From assembly GCF_964022235.1 (NCBI RefSeq), contig NZ_CAXHZL010000002.1, forward strand, positions 310,001 to 374,000: a DNA stretch of 64,000 nt. The letters are read 5' to 3'. Shown here piece after piece: positions 1-8,685 of this stretch. Every line of letters starts with the position of its first letter. The stretch's first letter is position 1. Under the pieces are notes generated by a model. The model did not search any database. It saw only the letters and a list, made by a program, of their open reading frames with translations, and was not told the origin of the DNA. The position numbers and the translations under genes were made by a program. Origin of the DNA: Limimaricola sp964022235 (GTDB lineage Bacteria > Pseudomonadota > Alphaproteobacteria > Rhodobacterales > Rhodobacteraceae).

Positions 1-2
1 CG

Positions 3-149
3 ATCTTCTCGTGGTGGCTCGATCTGGGCTATCTGGAAGCCTTCATGATCCAGCTCAGCTTCGCGCTGTTCTACCTCGTCTACACGATTGTCTTCACTTG
101 GGTCTATGACCGGGTGTTTCCCGATCCGAGCGCCCGGGCCGCTGCCTGA
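3..149 (+). CDS. PACE-family efflux transporter, C-terminal fragment
   Basis: Only the last 48 codons lie in the window; the gene starts before base 1. The visible protein has a short loop, a hydrophobic helix (FALFYLVYTIVFTW) and the ending YDRVFPDPS before a stop at 147-149. The tail motif tyrosine/aspartate-x-x-phenylalanine-proline after a last membrane helix is typical of the small four-helix PACE (proteobacterial antimicrobial compound efflux) transporters, inner-membrane proton-driven exporters of biocides such as chlorhexidine. The family call rests on this tail only. It faces trcR tail to tail. Confidence 0.6.
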   Translation: MFSWWLDLGYLEAFMIQLSFALFYLVYTIVFTWVYDRVFPDPSARAAA

Positions 150-191
150 GCAGATGCCCTCTGGTCCAGTGTCGGGACGCGAGGCGTCCCT

Positions 192-224
192 GCGGCGCCG
201 GGGGCGCATGCCTCCCGGCGCCGC
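192..224. terminator. GC-rich hairpin between convergent genes
   Basis: A perfect 11-bp inverted repeat (GCGGCGCCGGG at 192-202 and its complement at 214-224) with an 11-base loop lies between the ends of the PACE gene and trcR. There is no clear T-run on either strand, so a shared terminator is an inference from position and stem strength. Confidence 0.4.
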
Positions 225-231
225 ATGAAGA

Positions 232-1002
232 TCAGTTGTCCTCGTCGTCCTCGTCGTCGCCCTTGCCCGGCAGGTTGAAGAAGCTGTCGGCGTCCTTGAC
301 GTCGCGCTTGTCCTCCTTTTCCTCCTCCTCGTCGGCGGCGTTGCTCTCGGAGAGCGAGAAGCTCTCGAGGCCCGACATCGAGGACGGCATCTTGGGCTCG
401 GGTGCCATGCCGAGGCTCTGCTCGGTCGAGACCAGCTTGCGGCGCTCGTCGTCGGTCATGGCCGAGCCGTCGCGCAGGCGCTTGGCGTTGGCCTGCTGCA
501 CGGCGGCATCAAGCTCGGACTGGCGGCATAGGCCCAGAGCCACGGGATCGATCGGGTCGATGTTGCCGATGTTCCAATGGGTGCGCTCGCGGATCGCCTG
601 GATCGTCGGCTTGGTGGTGCCGACGAGCTTGGAGACCTGGCCGTCCGACAGCTCGGGGTGGAACTTGACCAGCCACAGGATCGAGGCGGGCCGGTCCTGA
701 CGCTTGGACAGCGGCGTGTAGCGCGGGCCACGGCGCTTTTCTTCGCCCACTGCGGAAGCGTTGAACTTCAGCTTGAGCTTGTAGAGCGGGTTCTTCTCCG
801 CCTTCTCGATCTCGTCCGGCGTCAGTTGGTTGTTGGCGACGGGGTCGAACCCCTTGACGCCAGCGGCCACGTCGCCGTCCGCGATGCCCTGCACCTCGAG
901 CTCGTGCAGGCCGCAGAAGTCGCCGATCTGCTTGAAGCTGATCGTCGTGTTGTCCACCAGCCAGACGGCGGTGGCCTTGGCCATGAGCGGTTTGTCAGCC
1001 AT
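232..1002 (-). CDS. trcR: cell cycle transcriptional regulator TrcR (DUF1013)
   Basis: 256-residue protein matching the alphaproteobacterial DUF1013 family, called TrcR, a conserved cell-cycle transcription regulator. The N-terminal half opens with ATAVWLVDNTTISFKQIGDF, a helix-turn-helix-like segment, and a second one lies near residues 105-135 (DGQVSKLVGTTKPTIQAIRE), as expected for a cytoplasmic DNA-binding protein. The last 50 residues are disordered and strongly acidic (EEEEKEDK, GKGDDEDDEDN). The ATG at 1002 is preceded by an AAAGGGTG Shine-Dalgarno-like run. It is divergent from the RNase T2 gene, with about 130 bases for both promoters. The family call is firm; the regulon cannot be read from here. 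Confidence 0.85.
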   Translation of the reverse strand: MADKPLMAKATAVWLVDNTTISFKQIGDFCGLHELEVQGIADGDVAAGVKGFDPVANNQLTPDEIEKAEKNPLYKLKLKFNASAVGEEKRRGPRYTPLSKRQDRPASILWLVKFHPELSDGQVSKLVGTTKPTIQAIRERTHWNIGNIDPIDPVALGLCRQSELDAAVQQANAKRLRDGSAMTDDERRKLVSTEQSLGMAPEPKMPSSMSGLESFSLSESNAADEEEEKEDKRDVKDADSFFNLPGKGDDEDDEDN

Positions 1003-1134
1003 GTGAACACCCTTTCGAAAAACACGTTTCCCCCGGCCCCGGCCTGGGGCGGACCGCTCGGGCGATCCTTGTTTCCATTTTCGGGGAACTCAACGGGCTA
1101 TATAGGGATCAGACAAGCAGGAGGAAAGACATAA

Positions 1135-1770
1135 ATGACCCTTGCGGCAAGAGCATTCGCGGTGCTGGCGCTCCTCGCCTCGCCCCTGCGCGCCGAGACG
1201 GCGGGCACGTTCGACTACTATGTGCTGAGCCTGAGCTGGTCGCCCGGCTGGTGCGCCCGCGAGGGGGACGCGCGCGACTCGGAGCAATGCGATGCAAGCC
1301 GCGATCTGGGTTGGGTGCTGCACGGGCTCTGGCCGCAGTACGAGGACGGCTGGCCCGACTACTGCGCCACGCCCAGCGCGCCGCCGTCGCGGGCGCGCAC
1401 TCAGGCGATGTCGGACATCATGGGCACTTCCGGCTCGGCCTGGCACCAGTGGAAGAAGCACGGCACCTGCTCGGGGCTGTCGGCGGACGCCTATTTCGAG
1501 ACCGCGCGCGAGGCTTACGAGAGCGTCACCCGTCCCGAGGAGTTCCGCAGGCTCGACCGCGAGATCACCCTGCCCGCCACGCTGGTCGAGGAGGCGTTTT
1601 TGCGCGACAACCCGGATCTCGCGGCGGATGGCCTCACCGTCACCTGCCAGAGCGGCATGGTGCAGGAGGTGCGGATCTGCCTGACGCGCGATCTGGAGCC
1701 GCGCGACTGCGGGCGCGACGTGATCCGCGACTGCACGCTGGGGGACGCGCTGATGCTGCCGATCCGTTAG
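1135..1770 (+). CDS. secreted ribonuclease T2 family protein
   Basis: 211 residues beginning with a signal peptide (hydrophobic ALLASPLRA, cleavage likely near residue 20). Both catalytic blocks of the RNase T2 family are present: HGLWPQ (CAS I, near residue 63) and WHQWKKHGTC (CAS II, near residue 107), carrying the histidines, glutamine/lysine and the glutamate-less bacterial version of the active site. Several cysteines (near 41, 52, 80, 111, 176, 182) suggest disulphides. The product should be a periplasmic or secreted endoribonuclease that cuts RNA through a 2',3'-cyclic intermediate, perhaps for phosphate or nucleotide scavenging. The ATG follows a strong AGGAGG at 1121-1126. Its stop overlaps that of the convergent hydrolase gene by 3 bases. 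Confidence 0.85.
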   Translation: MTLAARAFAVLALLASPLRAETAGTFDYYVLSLSWSPGWCAREGDARDSEQCDASRDLGWVLHGLWPQYEDGWPDYCATPSAPPSRARTQAMSDIMGTSGSAWHQWKKHGTCSGLSADAYFETAREAYESVTRPEEFRRLDREITLPATLVEEAFLRDNPDLAADGLTVTCQSGMVQEVRICLTRDLEPRDCGRDVIRDCTLGDALMLPIR

Positions 1771-2804
1771 GGCGCGCCCAGCATGTCGAAGAAGGCGACG
1801 GTGGCCGCGACCATCTCGTCGAGCCGCTCGGGCCCCTCGAAGGCATCGAACGTGTGGTCCATCTCGCGCAGCCACAGCTCCTCGCGCCCCTCGTGGGCCC
1901 CGAGCAGCATTTCGGCCTGCGCCGGATCGACCGTGGCGTCATTGGTGCCCTGTGCCACGAAGAGCGGGCCGTCGTAGCTCGACATCTCACCCACCGGGTC
2001 GGCCTCGATGATGCCTTCGAAAAAGGGCTGTCCGAGCGTCACCTGCGCCTCCCATGGCAGGGTCACGGTGGTCGGCGTCTCGGACATCACCCCCGCCGCC
2101 AGCACCTCGGCCCCGAACAGGGTCGAGAAGGTGATCTGCGGGTCGGCCACCGCCGCCCAGAGCGCCATCGCCTCGATATCCGCCCCGCGCCCGGCGAGGG
2201 TGGCGGCGACAAGCCCGCCTTGGCTCCAGCCGATCAGATAGAGCGGCCCGGCGGTGCGGTCGTCCTGCGCCAGCCAGTCGAGCGCAGCACCCGCATCCGC
2301 GATCTGGCTCTCGAAGGTGGTGTCGGCGAAGGCGAAGCCTTCGGTGCTCTCGCCCGAACCGCGAAAATCGATGCGCAGGCTGGCATAGCCCGCCTCGGCC
2401 AGTAGCCGCGCAGTGCGCCGAAACACGCCCTCGCCCGTCCCCGCGATGTCGAGCTCGTCGCGGTCACCGGTGAAGCCGTGCAACAGCAGCACCGTGGGTG
2501 CAGGCCCGTCGGGCGGCAGCGCCAGCGTGCCGAAGACCTCCGTGCCCTCGACCTCGATGGCGACGCGGTCCGACAGACCTGCACGCCCGTCCGACAGAGG
2601 CAGCGGGCGCGGCCAAGGCGCTGTGATCATCAAGGTGGTGAGGTCGATCTCGGACGGTGCGGCCTCCTCGGCCGCCGCGCTGGCGTCCGGCCCAAGAAGC
2701 GGGGGTCCCGACCCGCCGGGGACGGATGGCTCCGCCTCCTGCGCGACAAGCGGGGCGGCGGCGAGAAGCGCCGTACCGACAAGGGCGAGAAACGGCTTGG
2801 TCAT
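1767..2804 (-). CDS. alpha/beta hydrolase, exported
   Basis: 345 residues from the chosen start MTKPFLALVG, which gives a clean signal peptide ending at AAPLVAQ; the open frame runs 20 codons further upstream but that part is Arg/Pro-rich and unlikely. The core is an alpha/beta hydrolase: LLLHGFTGDRDE forms the oxyanion region, DFRGSGES follows, GWSQGG is the nucleophile elbow (Ser in GxSxGG), and EMDHTF near the C-terminus supplies the catalytic histidine. The family includes serine aminopeptidase/BAAT-like esterases acting in the periplasm. The substrate is not evident. It is convergent with the RNase T2 gene and lies downstream of pckA's terminator on the same strand. Confidence 0.75.
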   Translation of the reverse strand: MTKPFLALVGTALLAAAPLVAQEAEPSVPGGSGPPLLGPDASAAAEEAAPSEIDLTTLMITAPWPRPLPLSDGRAGLSDRVAIEVEGTEVFGTLALPPDGPAPTVLLLHGFTGDRDELDIAGTGEGVFRRTARLLAEAGYASLRIDFRGSGESTEGFAFADTTFESQIADAGAALDWLAQDDRTAGPLYLIGWSQGGLVAATLAGRGADIEAMALWAAVADPQITFSTLFGAEVLAAGVMSETPTTVTLPWEAQVTLGQPFFEGIIEADPVGEMSSYDGPLFVAQGTNDATVDPAQAEMLLGAHEGREELWLREMDHTFDAFEGPERLDEMVAATVAFFDMLGAP

Positions 2805-2865
2805 GGAGGGTCTCCGAGGGCGTATCGGCTGCCCGATAGGGCGGCCAAGGCGCCCGGCTGTCAAG

Positions 2866-2899
2866 CGTTCCGCGGGGGCCTCCCCTCCCCCGCGGAACG
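2866..2899 (-). terminator. probable pckA terminator
   Basis: Perfect 13-bp inverted repeat: CGTTCCGCGGGGG at 2866-2878 pairs with 2887-2899 across an 8-base loop. It begins 14 bases after the pckA stop codon on the minus strand. No U-rich tail is seen, as is common in this genome. Confidence 0.6.
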
Positions 2900-2912
2900 G
2901 GGTGCGCAGGCC

Positions 2913-4511
2913 TCAGCCGATGGCAGCGGCGCGCACGTCCTCATTGATGTGCGGCACATACTGCGCAAAGTTGTCGGCGAACATCTGCGCCAGCTTCCGC
3001 GCCTGCGCATCATAGGCCGAGGCATCGGCCCAAGTGCTACGCGGATCGAGCAGCGCGTCGTCTACGCCCTCGACCGAGGCCGGCACATCGAAGCCGAAAT
3101 TCGGATCCTTGCGGAAGCTACCCTCGGCCAGCGTGCCGTCCAGCGCCGCGGCCAGAAGCGCGCGTGTCGCCGCGATCGGCATCCGCTTGCCGGTGCCATA
3201 GGCGCCGCCGGTCCAGCCGGTGTTCACCAGCCAGCAGGTGGCGCCGTGATTGCCGATCTTTTCCTGCAGCAGCTTGCCGTATTCCTCGGGGCGACGCGGC
3301 ATGAAGGGCGCGCCGAAGCAGGTCGAGAAGGTGGGCTCAGGCTCGGTCACGCCGCGCTCGGTGCCCGCGACCTTGGAGGTGAAACCTGACAGGAAATGGT
3401 ACATCGCCTGCGCCGGGGTCAGCCGCGCGATGGGGGGCAGCACGCCGAAGGCGTCGCAGGTGAGCATCACGATGTTCTTGGGGTGCCCGCCCAGCGCCGT
3501 CTCGGAGGCGTTGGAGATGTAGTTCAACGGGTAGGCGCAGCGCATGTTCGCGGTGAGCGAGCTGTCCTCGAAATCGAGCGCCAGCGTGTCGTCGTCGCGC
3601 ACCATGTTCTCGATCACGGTGGCGAACTTCTGGGTCGTGGCATAGATCTCGGGCTCGGCCTCTGCCGAGAGCGAGATCGTCTTGGCGTAGCAGCCGCCTT
3701 CGAAGTTGAAGGTGCCGCGATCCGACCAGCCATGCTCGTCATCGCCGATCAACACGCGGCTGGGGTCGGCCGAAAGCGTGGTCTTGCCGGTGCCCGACAG
3801 GCCGAAGAACACGGCCGTATCGACCGGGTTGCCCGGCGCGTGGTTGGCCGAGCAGTGCATCGGCATGATGCCCTTGGCGGGCAGCAGATAGTTCAGCAGC
3901 GTGAACACGGCCTTCTTGTTCTCGCCCGCGTACTCGGTACCGCCGATCAGGATCAGCTTCTCATCGAGATTGAGGGCGATGACGGTGCCGGAGCGGCAGC
4001 CGTGGCGCTCGGGGTCGGCGCGAAAGCTCGGCGCGTTGATCACGGTGTATTCGGGCGCGAAGCCGTCGAGTTCCGCGCGCTCGGGGCGGCGCAGCAGGTG
4101 CCGGATGAACAGCCCGTGCCAGGCCAACTCGGTCACCATGCGCACGTCGATGCGGTGCGCGGGGTCGGCCCCGGCGAAGAGGTCCTGCACATGCATGGAA
4201 CGACCCGCGAGATGCGCGAGCATATCGGCCTTGAGCGTGGCGAAGGCACCCGGCTCCATCGCGGCGTTGTTCTCCCACCAGATCGTGTCTTCGGTGGTGG
4301 CCGAGCGGACCACGAACTTGTCGCGCGGGCTGCGGCCCGTGTGTTGGCCGGTAGTAACGAGCAGCGTGCCGCCCTGCCCCAGCTCACCCTCGCCGGCACG
4401 GATTGCCGCCTGCATCAGCTGCGGCTCGGTCAGGTTGTAATAGACCTCGCCCAGTCCGGAGACCCCTTGTGCCTCGAGGGTCATCTCGGGGTTCACGCGT
4501 CCATGCTGCAT
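2913..4511 (-). CDS. pckA: phosphoenolpyruvate carboxykinase (ATP)
   Basis: 532 residues, normal for ATP-dependent PEP carboxykinase, which converts oxaloacetate and ATP to PEP, CO2 and ADP, the entry step of gluconeogenesis. Visible blocks are GQHTGRSPRDKF near the N-terminus (substrate arginine), the P-loop GLSGTGKTTLSAD, the metal site LIGDDEHGW and the adenine region GWTGGAYGTGKR. I chose the second in-frame methionine (MQHGRVNPEM) because homologues begin at this GRVNP motif; a longer form starts at 4529. It is divergent from chvI with 330 bases between them, holding two tandem operator-like repeats. pckA next to chvI is a conserved alphaproteobacterial arrangement. Confidence 0.95.
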   Translation of the reverse strand: MQHGRVNPEMTLEAQGVSGLGEVYYNLTEPQLMQAAIRAGEGELGQGGTLLVTTGQHTGRSPRDKFVVRSATTEDTIWWENNAAMEPGAFATLKADMLAHLAGRSMHVQDLFAGADPAHRIDVRMVTELAWHGLFIRHLLRRPERAELDGFAPEYTVINAPSFRADPERHGCRSGTVIALNLDEKLILIGGTEYAGENKKAVFTLLNYLLPAKGIMPMHCSANHAPGNPVDTAVFFGLSGTGKTTLSADPSRVLIGDDEHGWSDRGTFNFEGGCYAKTISLSAEAEPEIYATTQKFATVIENMVRDDDTLALDFEDSSLTANMRCAYPLNYISNASETALGGHPKNIVMLTCDAFGVLPPIARLTPAQAMYHFLSGFTSKVAGTERGVTEPEPTFSTCFGAPFMPRRPEEYGKLLQEKIGNHGATCWLVNTGWTGGAYGTGKRMPIAATRALLAAALDGTLAEGSFRKDPNFGFDVPASVEGVDDALLDPRSTWADASAYDAQARKLAQMFADNFAQYVPHINEDVRAAAIG

Positions 4512-4591
4512 CTGTCCGGCTCCTCTCATCGGGGCCGTCCTCCGGCCCGTTACAAAGGGCTTAACACAATGATTTCCAAGGCGGCCATGCA

Positions 4592-4624
4592 GTTAGCGCA
4601 ACCATATCCGCTGTTAGCGCAACC
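4592..4624. promoter_or_regulatory. tandem 12-bp operator-like repeats upstream of pckA
   Basis: The 12-mer GTTAGCGCAACC occurs exactly at 4592-4603 and again at 4613-4624, 21 bp apart (two helical turns), on the pckA side of the pckA/chvI intergenic region. The core resembles LacI-family palindromes of the GTTAGCGCTAAC type, such as those reported for the carbon-metabolism regulator CceR of Rhodobacter sphaeroides. The rest of the 330-base gap (4512-4841) is A/T-richer and must hold both divergent promoters; I could not place -10/-35 boxes with confidence. Confidence 0.5.
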
Positions 4625-4841
4625 GCCTCGCGCGGAGGGCTACCGCTGCGGCAAAGACGGGCGAGCGGCGGGGCCGAACGGCCGCAAAGGTGAGGCATTT
4701 TAGCCATTGGTTATCGTATTTCGGCGCAAATGGGGCGTCTTTGGGGCCATGATTCGCCCTGCAGGCTTGATCTGCGGGTGGCAAACCGGAAGAACAGTGC
4801 AAAGCCCGTAAACAAGAATCCATGCCGAAGAGGGATCCCGA

Positions 4842-5543
4842 ATGTCGAGAATCGCACTGGTAGATGACGACAGGAACATCCTGACTTCCGTATCGATGAC
4901 GCTCGAGGCCGAGGGCTTCGAAGTCGAGACATACAACGACGGGCAGATGGCGCTCGACGCCTTCAACAAGAAGCTCCCCGACATGGCCGTGCTCGACATC
5001 AAGATGCCGCGCATGGATGGCATGGATCTGCTGCAGCGGCTGCGCCAGAAGACGCAGATGCCGGTGATTTTCCTGACCTCCAAGGATGACGAGATCGACG
5101 AGGTTCTGGGCCTTCGCATGGGGGCCGACGATTACGTCAAGAAGCCCTTCAGCCAGCGTCTGTTGGTCGAGCGGATCCGCACGCTGCTGCGCCGTCAGGA
5201 CGCGATCTCGGGCGAGACGGTCGAGGTCACCGAGGACAACAAGGTGATGGAGCGCGGCCAGCTCACCATGGACCCGCTGCGCCATGCGGTGAAGTGGAAG
5301 GGCAAGGACGTCTCGCTCACCGTCACCGAGTTCCTGCTGCTGCAGGCGCTGGCACAGCGTCCGGGCTTCGTGAAGAGCCGCGATCAGCTGATGGACGTGG
5401 CCTATGACGATCAGGTCTATGTCGACGACCGCACCATCGACAGCCACATCAAGCGGCTGCGCAAGAAGATGCGCAACGCCGATCCGGATTTCTCGGCGAT
5501 CGAGACCCTGTATGGGATCGGTTATCGCTACAACGAGGAATAG
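4842..5543 (+). CDS. chvI: response regulator ChvI
   Basis: 233-residue OmpR-type regulator. The receiver domain (1-120) shows the acidic triad DDD at 8-10, phosphoacceptor Asp52 in VLDIKMPRMDG, the conserved Ser/Thr in FLTSKDD and Lys in VKKPFS. The C-terminal winged helix (about 135-230) ends RTIDSHIKRLRKKM...IETLYGIGYRY, the PhoB/OmpR signature. With the downstream kinase it forms the ChvGI (ExoS/ChvI) system, which controls envelope, acid-response and central-metabolism genes in alphaproteobacteria, with pckA and PTS links reported in rhizobia. The kinase gene starts 27 bases after its stop. Confidence 0.93.
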   Translation: MSRIALVDDDRNILTSVSMTLEAEGFEVETYNDGQMALDAFNKKLPDMAVLDIKMPRMDGMDLLQRLRQKTQMPVIFLTSKDDEIDEVLGLRMGADDYVKKPFSQRLLVERIRTLLRRQDAISGETVEVTEDNKVMERGQLTMDPLRHAVKWKGKDVSLTVTEFLLLQALAQRPGFVKSRDQLMDVAYDDQVYVDDRTIDSHIKRLRKKMRNADPDFSAIETLYGIGYRYNEE

Positions 5544-5570
5544 GGTCCGCCGCCGGAGGATGAACCCCGC

Positions 5571-7307
5571 ATGACCGCCGCCCCCAAAATCGACGTGAGG
5601 GATCTCAACTCGGTCCGCCGCGCCGCCCGCGGCGGGGAGGGCGAGCCGCGCGAGCGGGTGGTTCTGGGCGACGACTGGGTCACGCCACAGAACGCCGACC
5701 AACCGCGTCGCCGCCGCCGGCTGGTGCAGCTCAACCGTTCGCCGCTGGCGCGCAAGATCATCACCTTCAACCTGATCGCGCTGCTGCTCCTAGTGGCGGG
5801 GATGCTCTATTTCACCCCCTCGCGCGACAACCTCGCCTTCCAGCGCGCCTCGTCACTGGTAAGTCAGGCCGAGTTGGTGGCGGATCTGTTCGAGGTGCAG
5901 CTGCCCGTCGGCGGGCCCGTGAACCTGATCACCGGCGACGGCATCGACGTGCAGACGAGCCTCGCCGCGCTCGATCTGCGCGATGGCATCGAGCTGCGGG
6001 TCTATGATCCCTCGGGCCGGCTCGTGGGCGAAACCGCCGCGACCGGGCGCGAAGCGGTGAGCGGCCTCGATCTGGGTCAGGGCGGCACGCTGCTCACCGA
6101 TCTTCTCAATTCCGGCTGGGAGGCGCTGGCGGGGCTGTTGTCGCCCCAAGGTACCGCCCCCCCCGCCTTCGGCACCGCCGACGCGGCGCGCGCGCTGGTC
6201 TCGCCCGCCCTCACCGGCGGCACTGCGGTGCAGACCCGCACCGACGCGCAGGGCCGCACGATCTTTGCCGTCGCGACCCCGATCCAGCAGGGCCGCCGCG
6301 CCGTGGGCGTGGTGGCGATCACCTCCGCGGCGGGCGAAATCGACGGGCTGGTGCGCCGCGAGCGCGAGCAGGTGCTGCAGATGTTCGTGGTCGGCATCCT
6401 CGTGTCGATCGGCCTGAGCCTCGTGCTCGCCTCGACCATCGCCAACCCGCTTTCCGAGCTGGCCGCGGCCGCCGAAACAGGGCGCGACCGCAACGCCCGC
6501 AAGTTCGCCCCTACCCGCGTGCGCATCCCCGACCTGACCGCGCGCCCCGACGAGATCGGCCGCCTATCGGCGGCGCTGCGCGGCATGGTCGCGGCACTCT
6601 ATGACCGGATCGAGGGCAACGAACAGTTCGCCGCCGATGTGGCGCATGAGATCAAGAACCCGCTCGCCTCGCTGCGTTCGGCCGTGGGCAGCCTGCGCAT
6701 CGTCAAGCGCGAGGATCACCGCGAGAAGCTGCTCGACGTCATTGAACACGATGTGCGTCGTCTCGATCGGCTGGTGTCGGACATCTCCAACGCCTCGCGG
6801 CTCGACGCCGAGCTGGTCAAGGAGGAGGAAGAAGGGTTCGACCTGCTCAAGATGCTGTCGAACCTCAACGACTTCCTTGGTCGCGAAGCCGCGCTCAAGG
6901 GCATCGACTTCATCGCCGACCTGCCATCGCGACCGATCCTGATTCAGGGCCTCGAAGGGCGTCTGGCGCAGGTCTTCGTGAACCTGATCACCAACGCGGT
7001 CTCGTTCTGCGAGGATGGCGACGCGATCCGCATCTGGGCGCGTCAGCGCGAGAACCGCGTGCTCGTAGTGGTCGAAGACACCGGCCCCGGCATCCCCGAA
7101 GAGGCGCTGACCAAGATCTTTCAGCGTTTCTATTCCGAGCGCCCCGAACAGCAGTTCGGCAACAACTCCGGCCTCGGCCTCGCCATCTCCAAGCAGATCG
7201 TCGAGGCGCATGGCGGCGTGATCTGGGCCGAGAACATCCGTCCCACCGAGGCCGATCCCACCTCCGAGCCACTGGGCGCGCGCTTTGTCGTGGGCCTGCC
7301 GGTCTGA
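5571..7307 (+). CDS. chvG: sensor histidine kinase ChvG
   Basis: 578-residue inner-membrane kinase partner of ChvI. A basic cytoplasmic N-tail is followed by a first membrane helix (KIITFNLIALLLLVAGMLYF), a periplasmic sensor domain of about 220 residues, a second helix (MFVVGILVSIGLSLVLA) and a HAMP segment. The H-box is FAADVAHEIKNPLASL with His359 as phospho-acceptor. The ATPase domain carries N (NLITNAVSFC), G1 (EDTGPGIP) and G2 (NSGLGLAIS) boxes. Both the start spacing from chvI and the stop overlap with the next frame indicate one operon. The stop codon TGA at 7305-7307 shares two bases with the probable CTG start of hprK. Confidence 0.93.
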   Translation: MTAAPKIDVRDLNSVRRAARGGEGEPRERVVLGDDWVTPQNADQPRRRRRLVQLNRSPLARKIITFNLIALLLLVAGMLYFTPSRDNLAFQRASSLVSQAELVADLFEVQLPVGGPVNLITGDGIDVQTSLAALDLRDGIELRVYDPSGRLVGETAATGREAVSGLDLGQGGTLLTDLLNSGWEALAGLLSPQGTAPPAFGTADAARALVSPALTGGTAVQTRTDAQGRTIFAVATPIQQGRRAVGVVAITSAAGEIDGLVRREREQVLQMFVVGILVSIGLSLVLASTIANPLSELAAAAETGRDRNARKFAPTRVRIPDLTARPDEIGRLSAALRGMVAALYDRIEGNEQFAADVAHEIKNPLASLRSAVGSLRIVKREDHREKLLDVIEHDVRRLDRLVSDISNASRLDAELVKEEEEGFDLLKMLSNLNDFLGREAALKGIDFIADLPSRPILIQGLEGRLAQVFVNLITNAVSFCEDGDAIRIWARQRENRVLVVVEDTGPGIPEEALTKIFQRFYSERPEQQFGNNSGLGLAISKQIVEAHGGVIWAENIRPTEADPTSEPLGARFVVGLPV

Positions 7308-7738
7308 CACGCCAGCCGCCGCTCACTCTCCATGCCAGCTGCGTGGCATGGCGGGGGCGCGGGGTCCTGATCTCCGGCCCCTCGGGCAGCGGCAAGTCGA
7401 CGCTGGCGCTGGCGCTGATGGCTTTGGGCTGTGATCTGGTGGCCGACGACCGCACCCATCTGGCCCCTGCCCCGCAGGGGGGACTCTGGGCAAGCTGCCC
7501 CGCCGTCATCGCCGGGTTGATCGAGGCGCGCGGCGTCGGGCTGCTCTCGGCAGTCCCCTGTGGACCGGTACGGCTCTGTCTTGCGGTGAAGCGCGGCACG
7601 CCCGAGACGGCACGTCTTCCGCCGGAACGTCGCGTCACGTATCTGGGATGTTCGCTCCCCTTGCTTCACGATATCGATACGGGCCATTTCGCGCCTGCGA
7701 TCCTGCAGTATCTGAAGGCAGGACGGAGAGAACCATGA
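7304..7738 (+). CDS. hprK: HPr kinase/phosphorylase, short alphaproteobacterial form
   Basis: 144 residues if read from the CTG at 7304. This form consists of the kinase domain only, without the N-terminal domain of Firmicutes HprK. It has a Walker A loop GPSGSGKST (25-33) and the VADDRT segment. It phosphorylates the regulatory serine of HPr (Ser47 here) and can reverse the reaction. No ATG, GTG or TTG precedes the family-typical LTLHASCVAW segment in frame; the first orthodox start (GTG 7343) would delete most of it, leaving 131 residues. The CTG overlaps the chvG stop in the tetranucleotide CTGA, suggesting coupled translation. Its own stop overlaps the rapZ start as ATGA. Confidence 0.85.
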   Translation: MTRQPPLTLHASCVAWRGRGVLISGPSGSGKSTLALALMALGCDLVADDRTHLAPAPQGGLWASCPAVIAGLIEARGVGLLSAVPCGPVRLCLAVKRGTPETARLPPERRVTYLGCSLPLLHDIDTGHFAPAILQYLKAGRREP

Positions 7739-8685
7739 TACCCGACCCTGCCCTTGCCAACACCACCCCCCGCACCGCCGCTGACGACGGTCGTCAATGC
7801 GTCGTGCTCGTTACCGGCCCCTCAGGGGCCGGGCGCACGACCGCGATCAACGTGCTCGAAGATCTCGGCCACGAGGTGATCGACAACCTGCCGCTGTCGC
7901 TCTTGGGGCGCCTGCTCGACGGGCCGCCGCTGTCACAGCCGCTGGCGCTGGGGCTCGACGTGCGCAATCGCGACTTCACGACCGATGCGCTGATCGACGC
8001 GATCGACCGGTTGGCCAAGCGGACGGAGCTGCGGCTGCAGGTGCTCTATATCGACTGCGACGAGGACGAGCTGGTGCGCCGCTACTCCGAAACGCGACGC
8101 CGCCATCCTCTCGCCCCTGCCGACAGCCCCTTGGCCGGCATCGCCCGCGAGCGCGAGCTTCTGGTGCCGGTGCGCGCGCGGGCCGACGTGCTTCTCGACA
8201 GCTCGGGCCTGTCGCCCCATGACCTGCGCGCCGAGATCGAACGCTGGTTCGCGCCACCCGAGGGACGCACGCTGGCGGTGACGATCCAGAGTTTCTCGTA
8301 CAAGCGCGGTCTGCCACGCGGGCTCGATCTCGTCATCGACTGCCGTTTTCTGAGCAACCCGCATTGGGAGCCGGCGCTGCGCCCGCTCGACGGGCGCGAC
8401 GCGGAGGTCGATGCCTATGTGGCGAGCGATCCGCGCTTTGACGGCTTCTTCACCTCGATGTGCGACTTTGTGGTGCCGCTGCTTCCAGCCTATCACGCCG
8501 AGGGCAAGACGCATCTGTCGATCGGTTTCGGTTGTACCGGCGGGCAACACCGTTCGGTCGCCGTGACCGAGCGGTTGGCCAAGGCCCTTGCGAAGGAGGG
8601 ATGGCAGGTGTCTAAACGTCACAGGGAGCTGGAACGCCGGGCCGGGACGGGTGTCTCGTCGGCCGCACGGGGACAAGTCGCGTGA
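7735..8685 (+). CDS. rapZ: RNase adapter / nucleotide-binding protein RapZ
   Basis: 316 residues from the ATG at 7735, which follows GGACGGAGAG and overlaps the hprK stop. The N-terminal P-loop domain has GPSGAGRTT (arginine in place of the usual Walker lysine, as in other alphaproteobacterial members), DNLP and LGLDVRNRDF. The C-terminal domain carries IQSFSYKRGLPRGLDLVIDCRFLSNP (quoted as segments SFSYKRG and DCRFLSNP) and GFGCTGGQHRSV, the signature of RapZ/YvcJ. In E. coli RapZ delivers the small RNA GlmZ to RNase E to tune glucosamine synthesis; in alphaproteobacteria the role is less clear, but its place between HprK and PTS proteins ties it to nutrient signalling. Confidence 0.92.
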   Translation: MIPDPALANTTPRTAADDGRQCVVLVTGPSGAGRTTAINVLEDLGHEVIDNLPLSLLGRLLDGPPLSQPLALGLDVRNRDFTTDALIDAIDRLAKRTELRLQVLYIDCDEDELVRRYSETRRRHPLAPADSPLAGIARERELLVPVRARADVLLDSSGLSPHDLRAEIERWFAPPEGRTLAVTIQSFSYKRGLPRGLDLVIDCRFLSNPHWEPALRPLDGRDAEVDAYVASDPRFDGFFTSMCDFVVPLLPAYHAEGKTHLSIGFGCTGGQHRSVAVTERLAKALAKEGWQVSKRHRELERRAGTGVSSAARGQVA

